DNA from: Marinomonas pontica
Lineage (GTDB): Bacteria; Pseudomonadota; Gammaproteobacteria; Pseudomonadales; Marinomonadaceae
DNA: 64,000 nt
Direction of reading: 5' to 3'
Assembly (NCBI RefSeq): GCF_026191375.1
Contig: NZ_JAODTL010000052.1
Span: 1 to 64,000, forward strand
This document shows positions 1-8,120 of this stretch, piece by piece; position 1 is the first letter of the stretch; each line of letters starts with the position of its first letter. The notes under the pieces are model-generated. The model saw only the letters and a list, made by a program, of their open reading frames with translations, made no database searches and was not told the DNA's origin. Made by a program: the position numbers and the translations under genes.

Positions 1-279
1 AACTTTTTACCGAAAGAGCATATCGCGCTTTACAACGCATGTGTCATTGAAAATGATTTTAATAAAGGCCGTAAAATCATGACTGCAATGATGCCGCTTA
101 TGAGTGTTTTGGAACAAGGCGGTAAGTTTATTCAAAGTGTTAAGCATGGCGTGACTTTTGATGGTCGCAATGCTGGTGTGGTTCGTTCGCCATTGATGGG
201 ACTTGAGCAAGATGAGAAAGAGGCTCTTGAGCACGTTATTGTTCATTTGAAAAAAGAGATCTCTGAAATCATCGCCTAG
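1..279 (+). CDS. DapA-family lyase/aldolase, C-terminal part (5' end outside window)
   Basis: The reading frame is open from base 1 and stops at 277-279, giving 92 residues. The C-terminal helices (LPKEHIALYNACVIENDF, then MSVLEQGGKFIQSVKHG) look like the end of the dihydrodipicolinate synthase/N-acetylneuraminate lyase family, whose members are (beta/alpha)8 class I aldolases or deaminases. The Schiff-base lysine lies upstream of the window, so the substrate cannot be read. It lies 52 bp before an aldehyde dehydrogenase and an FAD oxidase on the same strand. A DapA-type deaminase, a semialdehyde dehydrogenase and a D-amino-acid-type oxidase together would fit hydroxyproline breakdown, but this is only inference. 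It is a partial gene, not a broken one. Confidence 0.75.
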   Translation, partial: NFLPKEHIALYNACVIENDFNKGRKIMTAMMPLMSVLEQGGKFIQSVKHGVTFDGRNAGVVRSPLMGLEQDEKEALEHVIVHLKKEISEIIA

Positions 280-331
280 CGCTTTCACCGCGTTTTTTGG
301 CATACAAAACATAAAAAAGTAGGAAAGGAAC

Positions 332-1834
332 ATGTCAGATTTTTTAACAACATCAGAATATCAAAACATTGCCCAAAATTTGGTACTGCCCACTAGTAGC
401 TTTATTAACGGTAAATCTTATCAAGCGCTGAGTGGGGAAACATTTACATCCACTAATCCAGCCACAGGCGATGCGTTGGCTAATATCACCGCCTGCCAAT
501 CGGTTGATGTAGATTATGCTGTCGCTTCAGCTAAAAATGCTTTTGCTTCAGGGGTTTGGAGTGAAATTCATCCAAATGAGCGCAAAGGAATTTTATTAGC
601 TTTTTGCGACTTGGTTGAGAAAAATAAACACGAACTTGCGGTAATGGAGAGTTTAGATTCAGGTAAGCCTATCTGTGATTGTGAATCCATTGATATACCT
701 GAGTTTGTGCATACAGTGCGTTGGCATGCTGAGTTGATTGATAAGATTTATGATCAAACCGCTCCTGTTGGTTCCGGCGCAATGTCGATGGTTGTTCGTG
801 AAGCCGTTGGTGTTGTGGGCGCCGTTCTTCCATGGAACTTTCCATTGCTGATGTTGGCGTGGAAAATTGCCCCTGCTTTGGCCGCCGGATGTTCTATGGT
901 GGTGAAACCCGCGAAACAAACGTCATTGACTGCGATCAGAATTGCTGAACTAGCCTCCGAAGCAGGCTTTCCTGCGGGGGTTTTAAACGTGATCACGGGT
1001 GGCGGTGTCGCAGTCGGGGAGTCCATTGGACGACATATGGATGTGGATATGGTGACCTTTACAGGCTCTACCATAACAGGACGTCGCTTTTTACAGTATT
1101 CCGCTGAATCCAATTTGAAAAAAATGGTTTTGGAGTTGGGTGGTAAAAATCCATGTGTCGTACTCGATGACGCAGAAGATCTTGATTACGTTGCGGAGCA
1201 AGTTTGTGCTGCTGCCTTTTGGAATATGGGTGAAAACTGTTCTGCTGGGTCTCGTTTAATTGTTCAAGAAGGAATCAAAGATGCATTACTTGAACGCATC
1301 AAAACGTATTCTGCTGATTGGCGTTTAGGGGATCCTCTTAACCCTGAAAACAACCTTGGCCCTATGATTGATCAAGGCCATTTTAATAAAGTAAGTGAAT
1401 ATTTGGCGCTGGGTAAAGAAGAAGGTTATGACACTGTTATTGGTGGCAATGCCATCGATGGTCGATATATAGAGCCTACTATTTTTGCGGGCGTTAAGAA
1501 CAGTGATCGTATGGCGCAAGAAGAAATTTTTGGCCCCATTCTTTCTGTGATTACCGTGGCTAGCTTTGAAGAAGCAATGGCGGTGGCAAATGATACTGAA
1601 TATGGTCTGGCAGCGTCAGTTTTCACGGCCAATTCCAAGCGTGCTATCAAAGCGGCTCGTATGATTAAGGCTGGAACGGTTACGGTGAACTGTTTTGGCG
1701 AAGGTGATATTTCGACGCCATTTGGTGGGTACAAACTTTCTGGATTTGGTGGTCGAGATAATTCGATTCATGCACATGATCAATACACCGAACTGAAAAC
1801 TATTTGGATTGATTTGAACGATCACTCCAATTAG
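332..1834 (+). CDS. NAD(P)-dependent aldehyde dehydrogenase, PuuC-like
   Basis: A 500-residue protein of normal ALDH length that oxidises an aldehyde to its acid in the cytoplasm. Visible family features are the PWNFP motif near residue 168, the nucleotide-binding FTGS near 243, the general base Glu269 in LELGGK and the catalytic Cys303 in MGENCSAG. The C-terminal FGGYKLSGFGGRD and the closing TELKTIWIDL resemble gamma-glutamyl-gamma-aminobutyraldehyde dehydrogenase (PuuC) more than other subfamilies. The start ATG has AGGAAAGGA just upstream. It sits between the DapA-like gene and an FAD oxidase, and probably oxidises the aldehyde they generate. The true substrate is unknown; alpha-ketoglutarate semialdehyde or a polyamine-derived aldehyde are both possible. 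Confidence 0.9.
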   Translation: MSDFLTTSEYQNIAQNLVLPTSSFINGKSYQALSGETFTSTNPATGDALANITACQSVDVDYAVASAKNAFASGVWSEIHPNERKGILLAFCDLVEKNKHELAVMESLDSGKPICDCESIDIPEFVHTVRWHAELIDKIYDQTAPVGSGAMSMVVREAVGVVGAVLPWNFPLLMLAWKIAPALAAGCSMVVKPAKQTSLTAIRIAELASEAGFPAGVLNVITGGGVAVGESIGRHMDVDMVTFTGSTITGRRFLQYSAESNLKKMVLELGGKNPCVVLDDAEDLDYVAEQVCAAAFWNMGENCSAGSRLIVQEGIKDALLERIKTYSADWRLGDPLNPENNLGPMIDQGHFNKVSEYLALGKEEGYDTVIGGNAIDGRYIEPTIFAGVKNSDRMAQEEIFGPILSVITVASFEEAMAVANDTEYGLAASVFTANSKRAIKAARMIKAGTVTVNCFGEGDISTPFGGYKLSGFGGRDNSIHAHDQYTELKTIWIDLNDHSN

Positions 1835-1926
1835 AGCATTGCCCACGGGCGTCCAATTCAGTGACGCCTGGTTTATGTCGGCCGTGCCTTGGTGCGGCTT
1901 ATGGCTTTTGTGATGTGGTACTCATT

Positions 1927-3282
1927 ATGGTCAAAACAATAAAGACAAAGCGTCTACCTAAAGATCCTGGTCCTGCAGGGTGGAATGAAATCTACAAGGA
2001 TAAATCTTCATTCCCTGCTTTGGATACGGATATCGAAGTCGATTGGGTGATTGTGGGTGGTGGTTTTGCGGGGCTAGGTGCGGCAAAACGATTATTGCAG
2101 TTATTGGGAAGTAAAGAGCGTATAGCGGTGATTGAAGCGCGGGGCATCGCTCAAGGCCCAGCCGGACGCAATAGCGGTTTTATGTTGGACCTTCCGCATG
2201 AGCTGAATTCTGATACCTATGCGGGTTCTAAAGAACAAGATCTTCGCCAGATTCGTTTGAATCGAGAGGCGATTACAATGGCAGAGAGCATCGCTCAGCA
2301 ATATGGTATGGACAAAGCGTTATTCAGTCGTTCGGGCAAGATTACGGCTTCCGCCACTGACCGAGGCTATCGCAGTATTGAAACCTATGCGAGACATTTA
2401 ACGGCGTTAGGGGAACCCTATGAATTATTAGGGGCAGATGATCTGCATTCCTTGTTGGGTACAGAGTTTTATCGTAAAGGTTTGAGGACGGCCAGAACGG
2501 CAATGATTCAGCCTGCTGGTTATATTCATTCGGCGTATAAAGGTTTGGTTTCTGAGGGAGTTCAGGTTTACGAATGTTCGCCGGTTGTTGAAATGACGCT
2601 TAATGACGATGTGCATACATTGATCTGTGCGAATGGGGTTGTGAGGGCTAAAAATGTGATTATGGCCGTAAATGGTCACATCCAATCTTTCGGTTTTTTC
2701 AAGCAGTCTTTATTGCATATTTTTACCTATTCATCGATGACGAGAGCACTCAAAAATCACGAATTAAAAGCGTTAGGTGGAATCGAAAACTGGGGCGTGT
2801 TACCTGCTGATCCTATGGGGAGCACAATTCGTAAAATATCAGATCATGCTGGATCTGGGCATCGTATTGTGGTGCGGAACCACGCGACGTTGAATCAATC
2901 AATGGAAGCATCAGAAGGGAATTTAAAAGACGCAGCAAGGTTACAAGACCGGTCATTTGCACGGCGTTTCCCGATGCTGAAAGGGGTAGATATGGAATAC
3001 CGCTGGGGAGGACGCTTGTGTTTGACTTACAACTCTGTTCCGGCTTTTGGCGAGATAGAAAATAGGGTCTGGTCGGCCTGTTGTCAGAATGGACTGGGTA
3101 CAGTGAAAGGCATGTTGTCTGGCATGATGGCGGTTGACAAAGCGGTACTCGGAGACACCGAATTACTGAATGAGTTTCTAATTTATCAAGCGCCTAAGCG
3201 TCTGCCTCCTGAGCCTTTTCTGTCGGTGGGAGCGAACGCTACGCTCAAGTGGAAAGAGTGGCTTTCTGGCATTGAGTTGTAA
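1927..3282 (+). CDS. FAD-dependent oxidoreductase of the DAO family (PuuB-like)
   Basis: A 451-residue flavoprotein. The Rossmann FAD-binding motif VIVGGGFAGLGAA lies at about residues 41-53, and the C-terminal FAD-contacting segment (RWGGRLCLTYNSVPAFG, then CQNGLGTVKGMLSG) is typical of DAO/GlpO-type oxidases such as gamma-glutamylputrescine oxidase and D-amino-acid dehydrogenases. The frame is open back to a GTG at 1861, but that extension is not family-like, so I prefer the ATG at 1927. It follows the aldehyde dehydrogenase by about 90 bp and a terminator follows its stop, so it probably closes the operon. It likely oxidises an amine or amino acid to an imine that feeds the dehydrogenase. 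The substrate is inferred only from the neighbours. Confidence 0.8.
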   Translation: MVKTIKTKRLPKDPGPAGWNEIYKDKSSFPALDTDIEVDWVIVGGGFAGLGAAKRLLQLLGSKERIAVIEARGIAQGPAGRNSGFMLDLPHELNSDTYAGSKEQDLRQIRLNREAITMAESIAQQYGMDKALFSRSGKITASATDRGYRSIETYARHLTALGEPYELLGADDLHSLLGTEFYRKGLRTARTAMIQPAGYIHSAYKGLVSEGVQVYECSPVVEMTLNDDVHTLICANGVVRAKNVIMAVNGHIQSFGFFKQSLLHIFTYSSMTRALKNHELKALGGIENWGVLPADPMGSTIRKISDHAGSGHRIVVRNHATLNQSMEASEGNLKDAARLQDRSFARRFPMLKGVDMEYRWGGRLCLTYNSVPAFGEIENRVWSACCQNGLGTVKGMLSGMMAVDKAVLGDTELLNEFLIYQAPKRLPPEPFLSVGANATLKWKEWLSGIEL

Positions 3283-3346
3283 TGACATGATGTGAGGCTA
3301 GGTCGATGCACCTTCTGGTGCTTGTACTCATTTTGAATGGGCTTTT

Positions 3347-3376
3347 AGCCGTTACATATTGTGACGGCTTTTTTTT
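3347..3376 (+). terminator. Rho-independent terminator after the FAD oxidase
   Basis: AGCCGTTAC pairs with GTGACGGCT (nine pairs, one G-T) around a five-base loop, followed by eight T. It separates the catabolic genes from the TRAP transporter genes, which therefore need their own promoter. Confidence 0.8.
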
Positions 3377-3547
3377 GTCTAAATAGGAGGAGTGTGACGT
3401 TATCGATGACGTCAAGTTATGGTTTGATGGCCGAATATATTATTGGACGCATCAGGAGCGCAAACCATATTCTGTAAATCCAGAATAAGTTTAACAAGAA
3501 AGCGTGAAGGTAATATTTCAACGCTTAAAATAAAGGAACTGGACACT
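3377..3547 (+). promoter_or_regulatory. Leader of the dctP transcript with a repeat and a possible leader ORF
   Basis: This stretch between the terminator and dctP holds a perfect AGGAGG at 3385-3390 that is not placed before dctP. A GTG at 3394 opens a 27-codon frame ending at 3477, but the spacing from AGGAGG is only three bases, which is short. The same area carries two near-identical copies of TGACGTYA (from 3395 and 3408), which could be half-sites for a regulator. The promoter itself is not clear. I see no proof that the leader frame is translated. Confidence 0.3.
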
Positions 3548-4585
3548 ATGAATAATGCACTAAATGTAGGTTTGAAATATGCAAAACTGATTGCCATAAC
3601 CTCCACATTGGCTGTAAGCGCGATGGGGTCGGCTTATGCGAGTAATGATACTCATAAATTTAATTTGGCCTTAGAGTCTGGTGATAGAGACTCAGCTTCT
3701 GGTAAATCTATGCAAATGTGGGCCGATTTGATTAGTGAAAAATCTGACGGCCGAATGAAAGTAAATATTTTCTATCAAGGCGAGTTGGGTGGTCAGCAAG
3801 AATTGTTTGATCAGCTAGTAAAAGGCAACATCGATATGATGTTAACTTGGCCTCAAACATCTTACGACGAACGATTAGGCGTTAATTATATTCCATACCT
3901 CACATTAGGTTGGGATGACGCATTGAAAGCCTACGGTGAAGGTGGTTGGTTAAAAGCCATTTTTGGTCCGTTATATAAAGACATTGGCCTTAAGTATTTT
4001 GGGCCTTATCCAGAGGGGTTTGGTGGGGTTGCTACAAAAGGTAAATACGCAACCAATTATGATCAGGCGGTAGAGCAAGGGCTAAAAGTCCGTTCTGCTC
4101 CCGTTTTTCCTCTTCCTCAAACCATTCAAGCGATGGGCTTTCAAGCCGTTCCTATTGACTGGAGTGAAGTATACACATCCATTCAAACTGGGGTCGTGGA
4201 TGGTGATTCTAGTAATGTTATTTACTGGGATTATGAGTACTTCCGTGATCAATTAGATTACTACGTACACACCAAGCATAACTTTTCATCTTATGCCATG
4301 TTAATGAACGATGAAACATGGGAAGAGCTGGATGCATTTGATAAAGCCATTATCGAAAACGCGGCAGATGAAGTGATTAACAAGCAATTTGTTGACGCTA
4401 AACTGGAAGACGAGAAGTGGATCAAAAAGGCAAAAGAAGCTGGCATGCAGTATATAGAGCCGAGCACTGATGAGATGCGTGTATGGGTGAAAAAGGTGCG
4501 TGCGGAAGTTTGGCCTATCGCAGAAGAGTCTCTCGGTAAGGACATCATGAACAAAATTCGCGCTAATGCCTCTGTCCCTCAGTAA
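3548..4585 (+). CDS. dctP: TRAP transporter substrate-binding protein (DctP family)
   Basis: Periplasmic solute receptor of a tripartite ATP-independent periplasmic transporter. The ATG at 3548 has AAGGA at a good distance and is followed by a signal peptide of about 30 residues ending near GSAYAS. The frame is open further upstream to 3443, but that extension would bury the signal peptide. The mature part shows DctP features: GELGGQQELFDQLVKGNIDM, the VRSAPVFPLP segment that normally carries the carboxylate-binding arginine, and VDGDSSNVIYWDYEY. Its 345 residues are normal. The dctQ and dctM genes follow, so the system imports a small carboxylate or related anion by a sodium gradient. The ligand may be the substrate of the upstream oxidase and lyase, but the sequence does not name it. 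Confidence 0.9.
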   Translation: MNNALNVGLKYAKLIAITSTLAVSAMGSAYASNDTHKFNLALESGDRDSASGKSMQMWADLISEKSDGRMKVNIFYQGELGGQQELFDQLVKGNIDMMLTWPQTSYDERLGVNYIPYLTLGWDDALKAYGEGGWLKAIFGPLYKDIGLKYFGPYPEGFGGVATKGKYATNYDQAVEQGLKVRSAPVFPLPQTIQAMGFQAVPIDWSEVYTSIQTGVVDGDSSNVIYWDYEYFRDQLDYYVHTKHNFSSYAMLMNDETWEELDAFDKAIIENAADEVINKQFVDAKLEDEKWIKKAKEAGMQYIEPSTDEMRVWVKKVRAEVWPIAEESLGKDIMNKIRANASVPQ

Positions 4586-4616
4586 TTTAGTGTAACGAAT
4601 CCTGTTCTCGCGTTAA

Positions 4617-4648
4617 GGCAACTAAGCAGTAAACCCTGCTTAGTTGCC
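4617..4648 (+). promoter_or_regulatory. Intercistronic hairpin between dctP and dctQ
   Basis: GGCAACTAAGCAG (4617-4629) pairs perfectly over 13 bases with 4636-4648 around a six-base loop. No T run follows, so it is not a classical terminator. Hairpins here can protect the 3' end of the abundant binding-protein message and lower expression of the membrane subunits; that role is inferred from comparable transport operons. Confidence 0.7.
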
Positions 4649-4674
4649 TCCTACCTGCTGTATCCGAGGTTTTT

Positions 4675-5178
4675 ATGCTTTCTCTAAACCGCCTTATTGA
4701 GGTGATTGATAAGTTAATCACTCTGGTAGTCACACCTATCGTTGTGAGTTTAAGTTTTGCTGTTGCTTTCATGCTGGCTTGGGGTGTCTTTAGCCGATCA
4801 ATATTAGATACCCCTGTATTTGGGCTGGAAGAGCTCGTGCTGATTTCGGCTATGTGGTTGTATTTAATGGGGGCTGTATTGGCAGCCAAAGATCGCTCTC
4901 ATCTTACTGCTGATTTTGTATCCGTCTTGTTTAAGAACAAAAAGATGATTGCAGGAATGAGTATCTTAGCAACCGTTATATCGTTTGTTATGGCGTTGTA
5001 TTTTGTGTCATGGAGTTACGAGCTGTTAGCCTGGTCTGTTAAAAAGTCTCAAATTACGCCGGTGTTTAAGCTTCCTTGGTATCTTTCACAAAGTAGTTTG
5101 TTTGTTGGTAGCGTTGCGCTGGTGTTTTATCTTGTTCGTGACTTTATCAAAGATTTTCAGAAATTTATTAACGTTTAA
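4675..5178 (+). CDS. dctQ: TRAP transporter small membrane subunit (DctQ)
   Basis: A 167-residue protein with four hydrophobic segments, the architecture of the DctQ/YiaM small permease subunit. The first segment (about 16-39) is followed by the family pattern around FSRSILDTPVFGLEELVLISAMWLYLMGA, where a conserved Glu lies near the second helix. It acts in the inner membrane and bridges the large permease DctM. It is preceded by a strong hairpin after dctP and followed by dctM within 20 bp, so the three are one transport unit. Confidence 0.88.
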   Translation: MLSLNRLIEVIDKLITLVVTPIVVSLSFAVAFMLAWGVFSRSILDTPVFGLEELVLISAMWLYLMGAVLAAKDRSHLTADFVSVLFKNKKMIAGMSILATVISFVMALYFVSWSYELLAWSVKKSQITPVFKLPWYLSQSSLFVGSVALVFYLVRDFIKDFQKFINV

Positions 5179-5196
5179 TGACGATTGGGGAAAATT

Positions 5197-6492
5197 ATGG
5201 GCGCTCTATTAGCCATCGCCGCGGTAATTGTATTAATGATGATCGGCGTTCCGGTTGTTTATTCGTTTGCTGCCATGACACTAGTTTTATCTATTGTTTA
5301 TGACGTTGATGTTTCATCTTTGATGACAACCGGTTTTTGGTCTGTTAACTCTATTATTTTGTTAGCGTTACCGTTATTTGTTATGACGGGTTACTTGATG
5401 CAGGCGGGAGGCATGGCTTCTCGTTTGGTGCATTTTGTTGAGTCGTTGGTCGGTAAGTCCAGAACCGGAATGGGGTCTTCCATGGTGGTGGCGTGCGGTG
5501 TATTCGGTGCGATTTCTGGAACGGCTTCTGCTGCTGTCGCTTCCATTGGGACCATCATGATTGATCCAATGGAAAAACATGGCTACAAACGAGAATACAC
5601 CAGTGCGTTATTAGGGATTTCGTCTTTGCTGGGGTTATTGATTCCTCCAAGTCTAACGATGATTCTTTATGCAGTTGTCACACGTCAATCGGTTGCTGCG
5701 TGCTTTTTGGCGACGATTGGCCCCGGTATTTTGCTGATTATCATGCTGTGCTTTTTGAACTGGATAAAAATGCGCAATGCGCCAGGTGAGACGATAAAAC
5801 TAACCTTTAAACAACGCACGGATCTCATTAATAAGAGTTTTTGGAAGGCCATACCCGCCTTAATGCTACCAGTTATCATTTTAGGGGGGATTTATGGCGG
5901 GGTTTTCACCCCGACGGAAGCGGCGGCTATTGCCGTTGTGTATGCCATTCCTGTCGGCTTGTTTGTGTATCGCGAACTAAGCTTCAAAGCATTGGTGCAG
6001 TGTTTGGTTGGTGCTGCTGCAACAACCGGTGTGATTATGGTTATTTTACTGTTTTCCTTTGTTTCGAGCCGCATCTTGACGTTTGAGCGTGTTCCACAAG
6101 AGCTGACAGAGTTCTTAATGGACATGTTCCAGAACAAATTAGTGATCTTGTTGATCGTGAATGTTTTTTTGATATTGCTCGGTATGATTATGGATGACGT
6201 CAGTGTGGTGGCGATAATTAGCCCCTTACTACTTCCTGTGATGGTTAGTATTGGTGTTGACCCGATACAGTTCGCAGCCATTGTTGGCACGAGTGTTGTG
6301 ATTGGCTGCAACAGCCCTCCGATGGCGCCGATTTTATTCATGACTTGTCGAATTGGTAAGGTGGGGATGAGTCAGGTTATGAAACCGGCTTTGTTCTTTA
6401 TGTTTTTTGCAGCTTTACCTGTGATGTTGGTAACAACCTATTGGTCGCCTTTAGCGCTGTATTTACCAAGGTTATTTGGCTACATACAGTAG
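5197..6492 (+). CDS. dctM: TRAP transporter large permease subunit (DctM)
   Basis: A polytopic permease of 431 residues with about 11-12 hydrophobic helices, which catalyses sodium-coupled import of the ligand delivered by DctP. Family signatures are ACGVFGAISGTASAAVASIG near residues 96-115, SSLLGLLIPPSLTMI, GGVFTPTEAAAIAV and, near the C terminus, NSPPMAPILFM. The frame is open from a TTG at 5185, but the ATG at 5197 has GGGGAAAA at the right distance and gives the usual hydrophobic N terminus. It is the last gene of the transport operon; a strong terminator follows. Confidence 0.9.
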   Translation: MGALLAIAAVIVLMMIGVPVVYSFAAMTLVLSIVYDVDVSSLMTTGFWSVNSIILLALPLFVMTGYLMQAGGMASRLVHFVESLVGKSRTGMGSSMVVACGVFGAISGTASAAVASIGTIMIDPMEKHGYKREYTSALLGISSLLGLLIPPSLTMILYAVVTRQSVAACFLATIGPGILLIIMLCFLNWIKMRNAPGETIKLTFKQRTDLINKSFWKAIPALMLPVIILGGIYGGVFTPTEAAAIAVVYAIPVGLFVYRELSFKALVQCLVGAAATTGVIMVILLFSFVSSRILTFERVPQELTEFLMDMFQNKLVILLIVNVFLILLGMIMDDVSVVAIISPLLLPVMVSIGVDPIQFAAIVGTSVVIGCNSPPMAPILFMTCRIGKVGMSQVMKPALFFMFFAALPVMLVTTYWSPLALYLPRLFGYIQ

Positions 6493-6554
6493 GGCAGTCA
6501 TTAAATGGCGTTTTGATGGGTGAGTAAACCGGTGGTTTGCGTTGCCATCATTTT

Positions 6555-6592
6555 AGGATGAACATCTCGTTGTGGAGGTGTTCATCCTTTTT
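6555..6592 (+). terminator. Terminator after dctM
   Basis: AGGATGAACA pairs perfectly with TGTTCATCCT around a 14-base loop and runs into six T. It ends the TRAP operon before the FadL gene. Confidence 0.85.
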
Positions 6593-6671
6593 TATTTTGA
6601 TGCAATGATTTACAAATATGGTATTGCGTAAGACATACTTACTGGTAATATCAGGTTATGTGCTTCTATAC

Positions 6672-6701
6672 TTGAGGCGTATAATTGATATAACGTATAA
6701 A
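6672..6701 (+). promoter_or_regulatory. Possible sigma-70 promoter of the FadL-type gene
   Basis: TTGAGG (6672-6677) and TATAAA (6696-6701) are separated by 18 bases and lie about 40 bp before the coding start. An overlapping TATAAT at 6680-6685 has a poorer -35 box. This is a match by eye only. Confidence 0.4.
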
Positions 6702-6739
6702 AAACATAAGTCCCAATAAAAATAACAATGGAGCCTATT

Positions 6740-8044
6740 ATGACCACACCTTCAAAATCCTTATTTAAAGTAAGCCTTGTCGCGGTTTCCGTGGCGGCGG
6801 CGTCGTCAGCTTATTCGGCTGGTTTTGCTTTAAATGACCACAGTGCGACCGCGTCTGGTAAAGCGTTAGCGGGCGTAGCCGCATCAAACGAAGACATCTC
6901 AGCGAGCTTTTGGAACCCTGCTTTATTTGTGAATGCGAAAGAAACGACCGTCTATGTATCGGGTGCTTATGTCATGCCGAGCATGGATGTAACAGTAAAT
7001 TCTGCATCTGATGCTGCGACTAATTCATTAGGTTCAGATACAAACAATGATTCGGTTGATAGCACTTTGGTTCCCTCTATATATTTTGCTAAGCCTATAT
7101 CAGATAAGACAGTAGTGGGTATGTCACTAAATGTACCATTTGGTTTGTCCGGTGATTATGGTGATGAATGGTCTGGACGCTTTCATGCGACCGAAACTGG
7201 CATCCAAGATATAGCATTAAGTTTCGCATTGGCTCATCGATTAAATAATTGGGTTTCTATAGGTGCCAGTGTGCAGCTTCATCAGGCGGACGTAGTTCTT
7301 GGTTCTCAGGTGGGTGTAGCAAGTGCATCATCAACTGAAGGTAATGGCTATATTGAAGCTGATGCTACTGGTTATGGTTATAGTTTTGGTATCGCACTAG
7401 AACCAAGAGAAGGAACTCGTATTGGCTTAGGCTATCGAAGTGAAGTGGACTTTGACTTTAAAGGCGACGTTAAATATACCAATGTAGCGGTTATTAATGG
7501 AAGTTCAACCTTAACTCCCGGGTATGATTTAATAAATACAAGTGTGAGTGATTCTATAACGTTTCCTTCAGTGTTAACTTTAAGTGTTGAGCAAGACTTA
7601 ACGTCTAAGTTGGTTATAGGTTTTACTGCTATAAGAACAGGTTGGGGGGCTATGGATGAGCTTCGAATTGATTTTGATAGTGATCAGCCAGATTCGGTAC
7701 TTACTTTCGGCTTTGAAGATCAGTGGATGTATTCTGCGGGCTTAACCTACGCTTATTCAGACAAGTTAACGTTACGCACGGGTGTGGCAATGGATAATTC
7801 CCCTGTTACCGATGAATATCGTTCAGCACGCACACCAGACGGTGACCGTAAATGGATTTCGGTTGGTGCAACCTATGACTTTAATGACATGACTTCAGCG
7901 ACATTCGCGTTTACTCATGTGATGATCGAAGATGTATCAGTCAGTCGTGATGGGACTGGAGAGGATGCTTCTCGTGGTAAGCTAGATGCCGATTACGAAT
8001 CATCAGCCAATGTTGTTTCTCTTGCAATGAATATGGCGTTTTAA
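6740..8044 (+). CDS. Outer-membrane transport protein of the OmpP1/FadL/TodX family
   Basis: A beta-barrel channel for hydrophobic compounds. The ATG at 6740 has GGAG at 6730-6733 as ribosome site; an in-frame ATG at 6728 overlaps that site and is less likely. A signal peptide is cleaved near SSAYSA, and mature GFALNDHSATASGKALAGVAA is the N-terminal hatch signature of FadL (the family usually begins AGF or SGF). Further on, FWNPA and VPFGLSGDYGDEWSGRFHA are characteristic, and the protein ends in an aromatic residue (MNMAF) as barrels do. The length of 434 residues is normal. It lies after the TRAP operon with its own promoter, so joint function is possible but not shown. Confidence 0.9.
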   Translation: MTTPSKSLFKVSLVAVSVAAASSAYSAGFALNDHSATASGKALAGVAASNEDISASFWNPALFVNAKETTVYVSGAYVMPSMDVTVNSASDAATNSLGSDTNNDSVDSTLVPSIYFAKPISDKTVVGMSLNVPFGLSGDYGDEWSGRFHATETGIQDIALSFALAHRLNNWVSIGASVQLHQADVVLGSQVGVASASSTEGNGYIEADATGYGYSFGIALEPREGTRIGLGYRSEVDFDFKGDVKYTNVAVINGSSTLTPGYDLINTSVSDSITFPSVLTLSVEQDLTSKLVIGFTAIRTGWGAMDELRIDFDSDQPDSVLTFGFEDQWMYSAGLTYAYSDKLTLRTGVAMDNSPVTDEYRSARTPDGDRKWISVGATYDFNDMTSATFAFTHVMIEDVSVSRDGTGEDASRGKLDADYESSANVVSLAMNMAF

Positions 8045-8079
8045 GCTTCATCACTGTTAATGGTCTGACCAATCCTGAT

Positions 8080-8115
8080 AAAAAGCCAGAGTTCATAATG
8101 AACTCTGGCTTTTTT
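8080..8115. terminator. Bidirectional terminator between the FadL-type gene and the EAL gene
   Basis: AAAAAGCCAGAGTTCAT pairs with ATGAACTCTGGCTTTTT around a very short loop, with A and T tracts on both sides. It serves two convergent genes. Confidence 0.9.
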
Positions 8116-8120
8116 GTGTC

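Noticed and set aside
1861-1926. GTG at 1861 as start of the FAD oxidase
   Set aside because: The added 22 residues are not family-like and the ATG at 1927 fits better.
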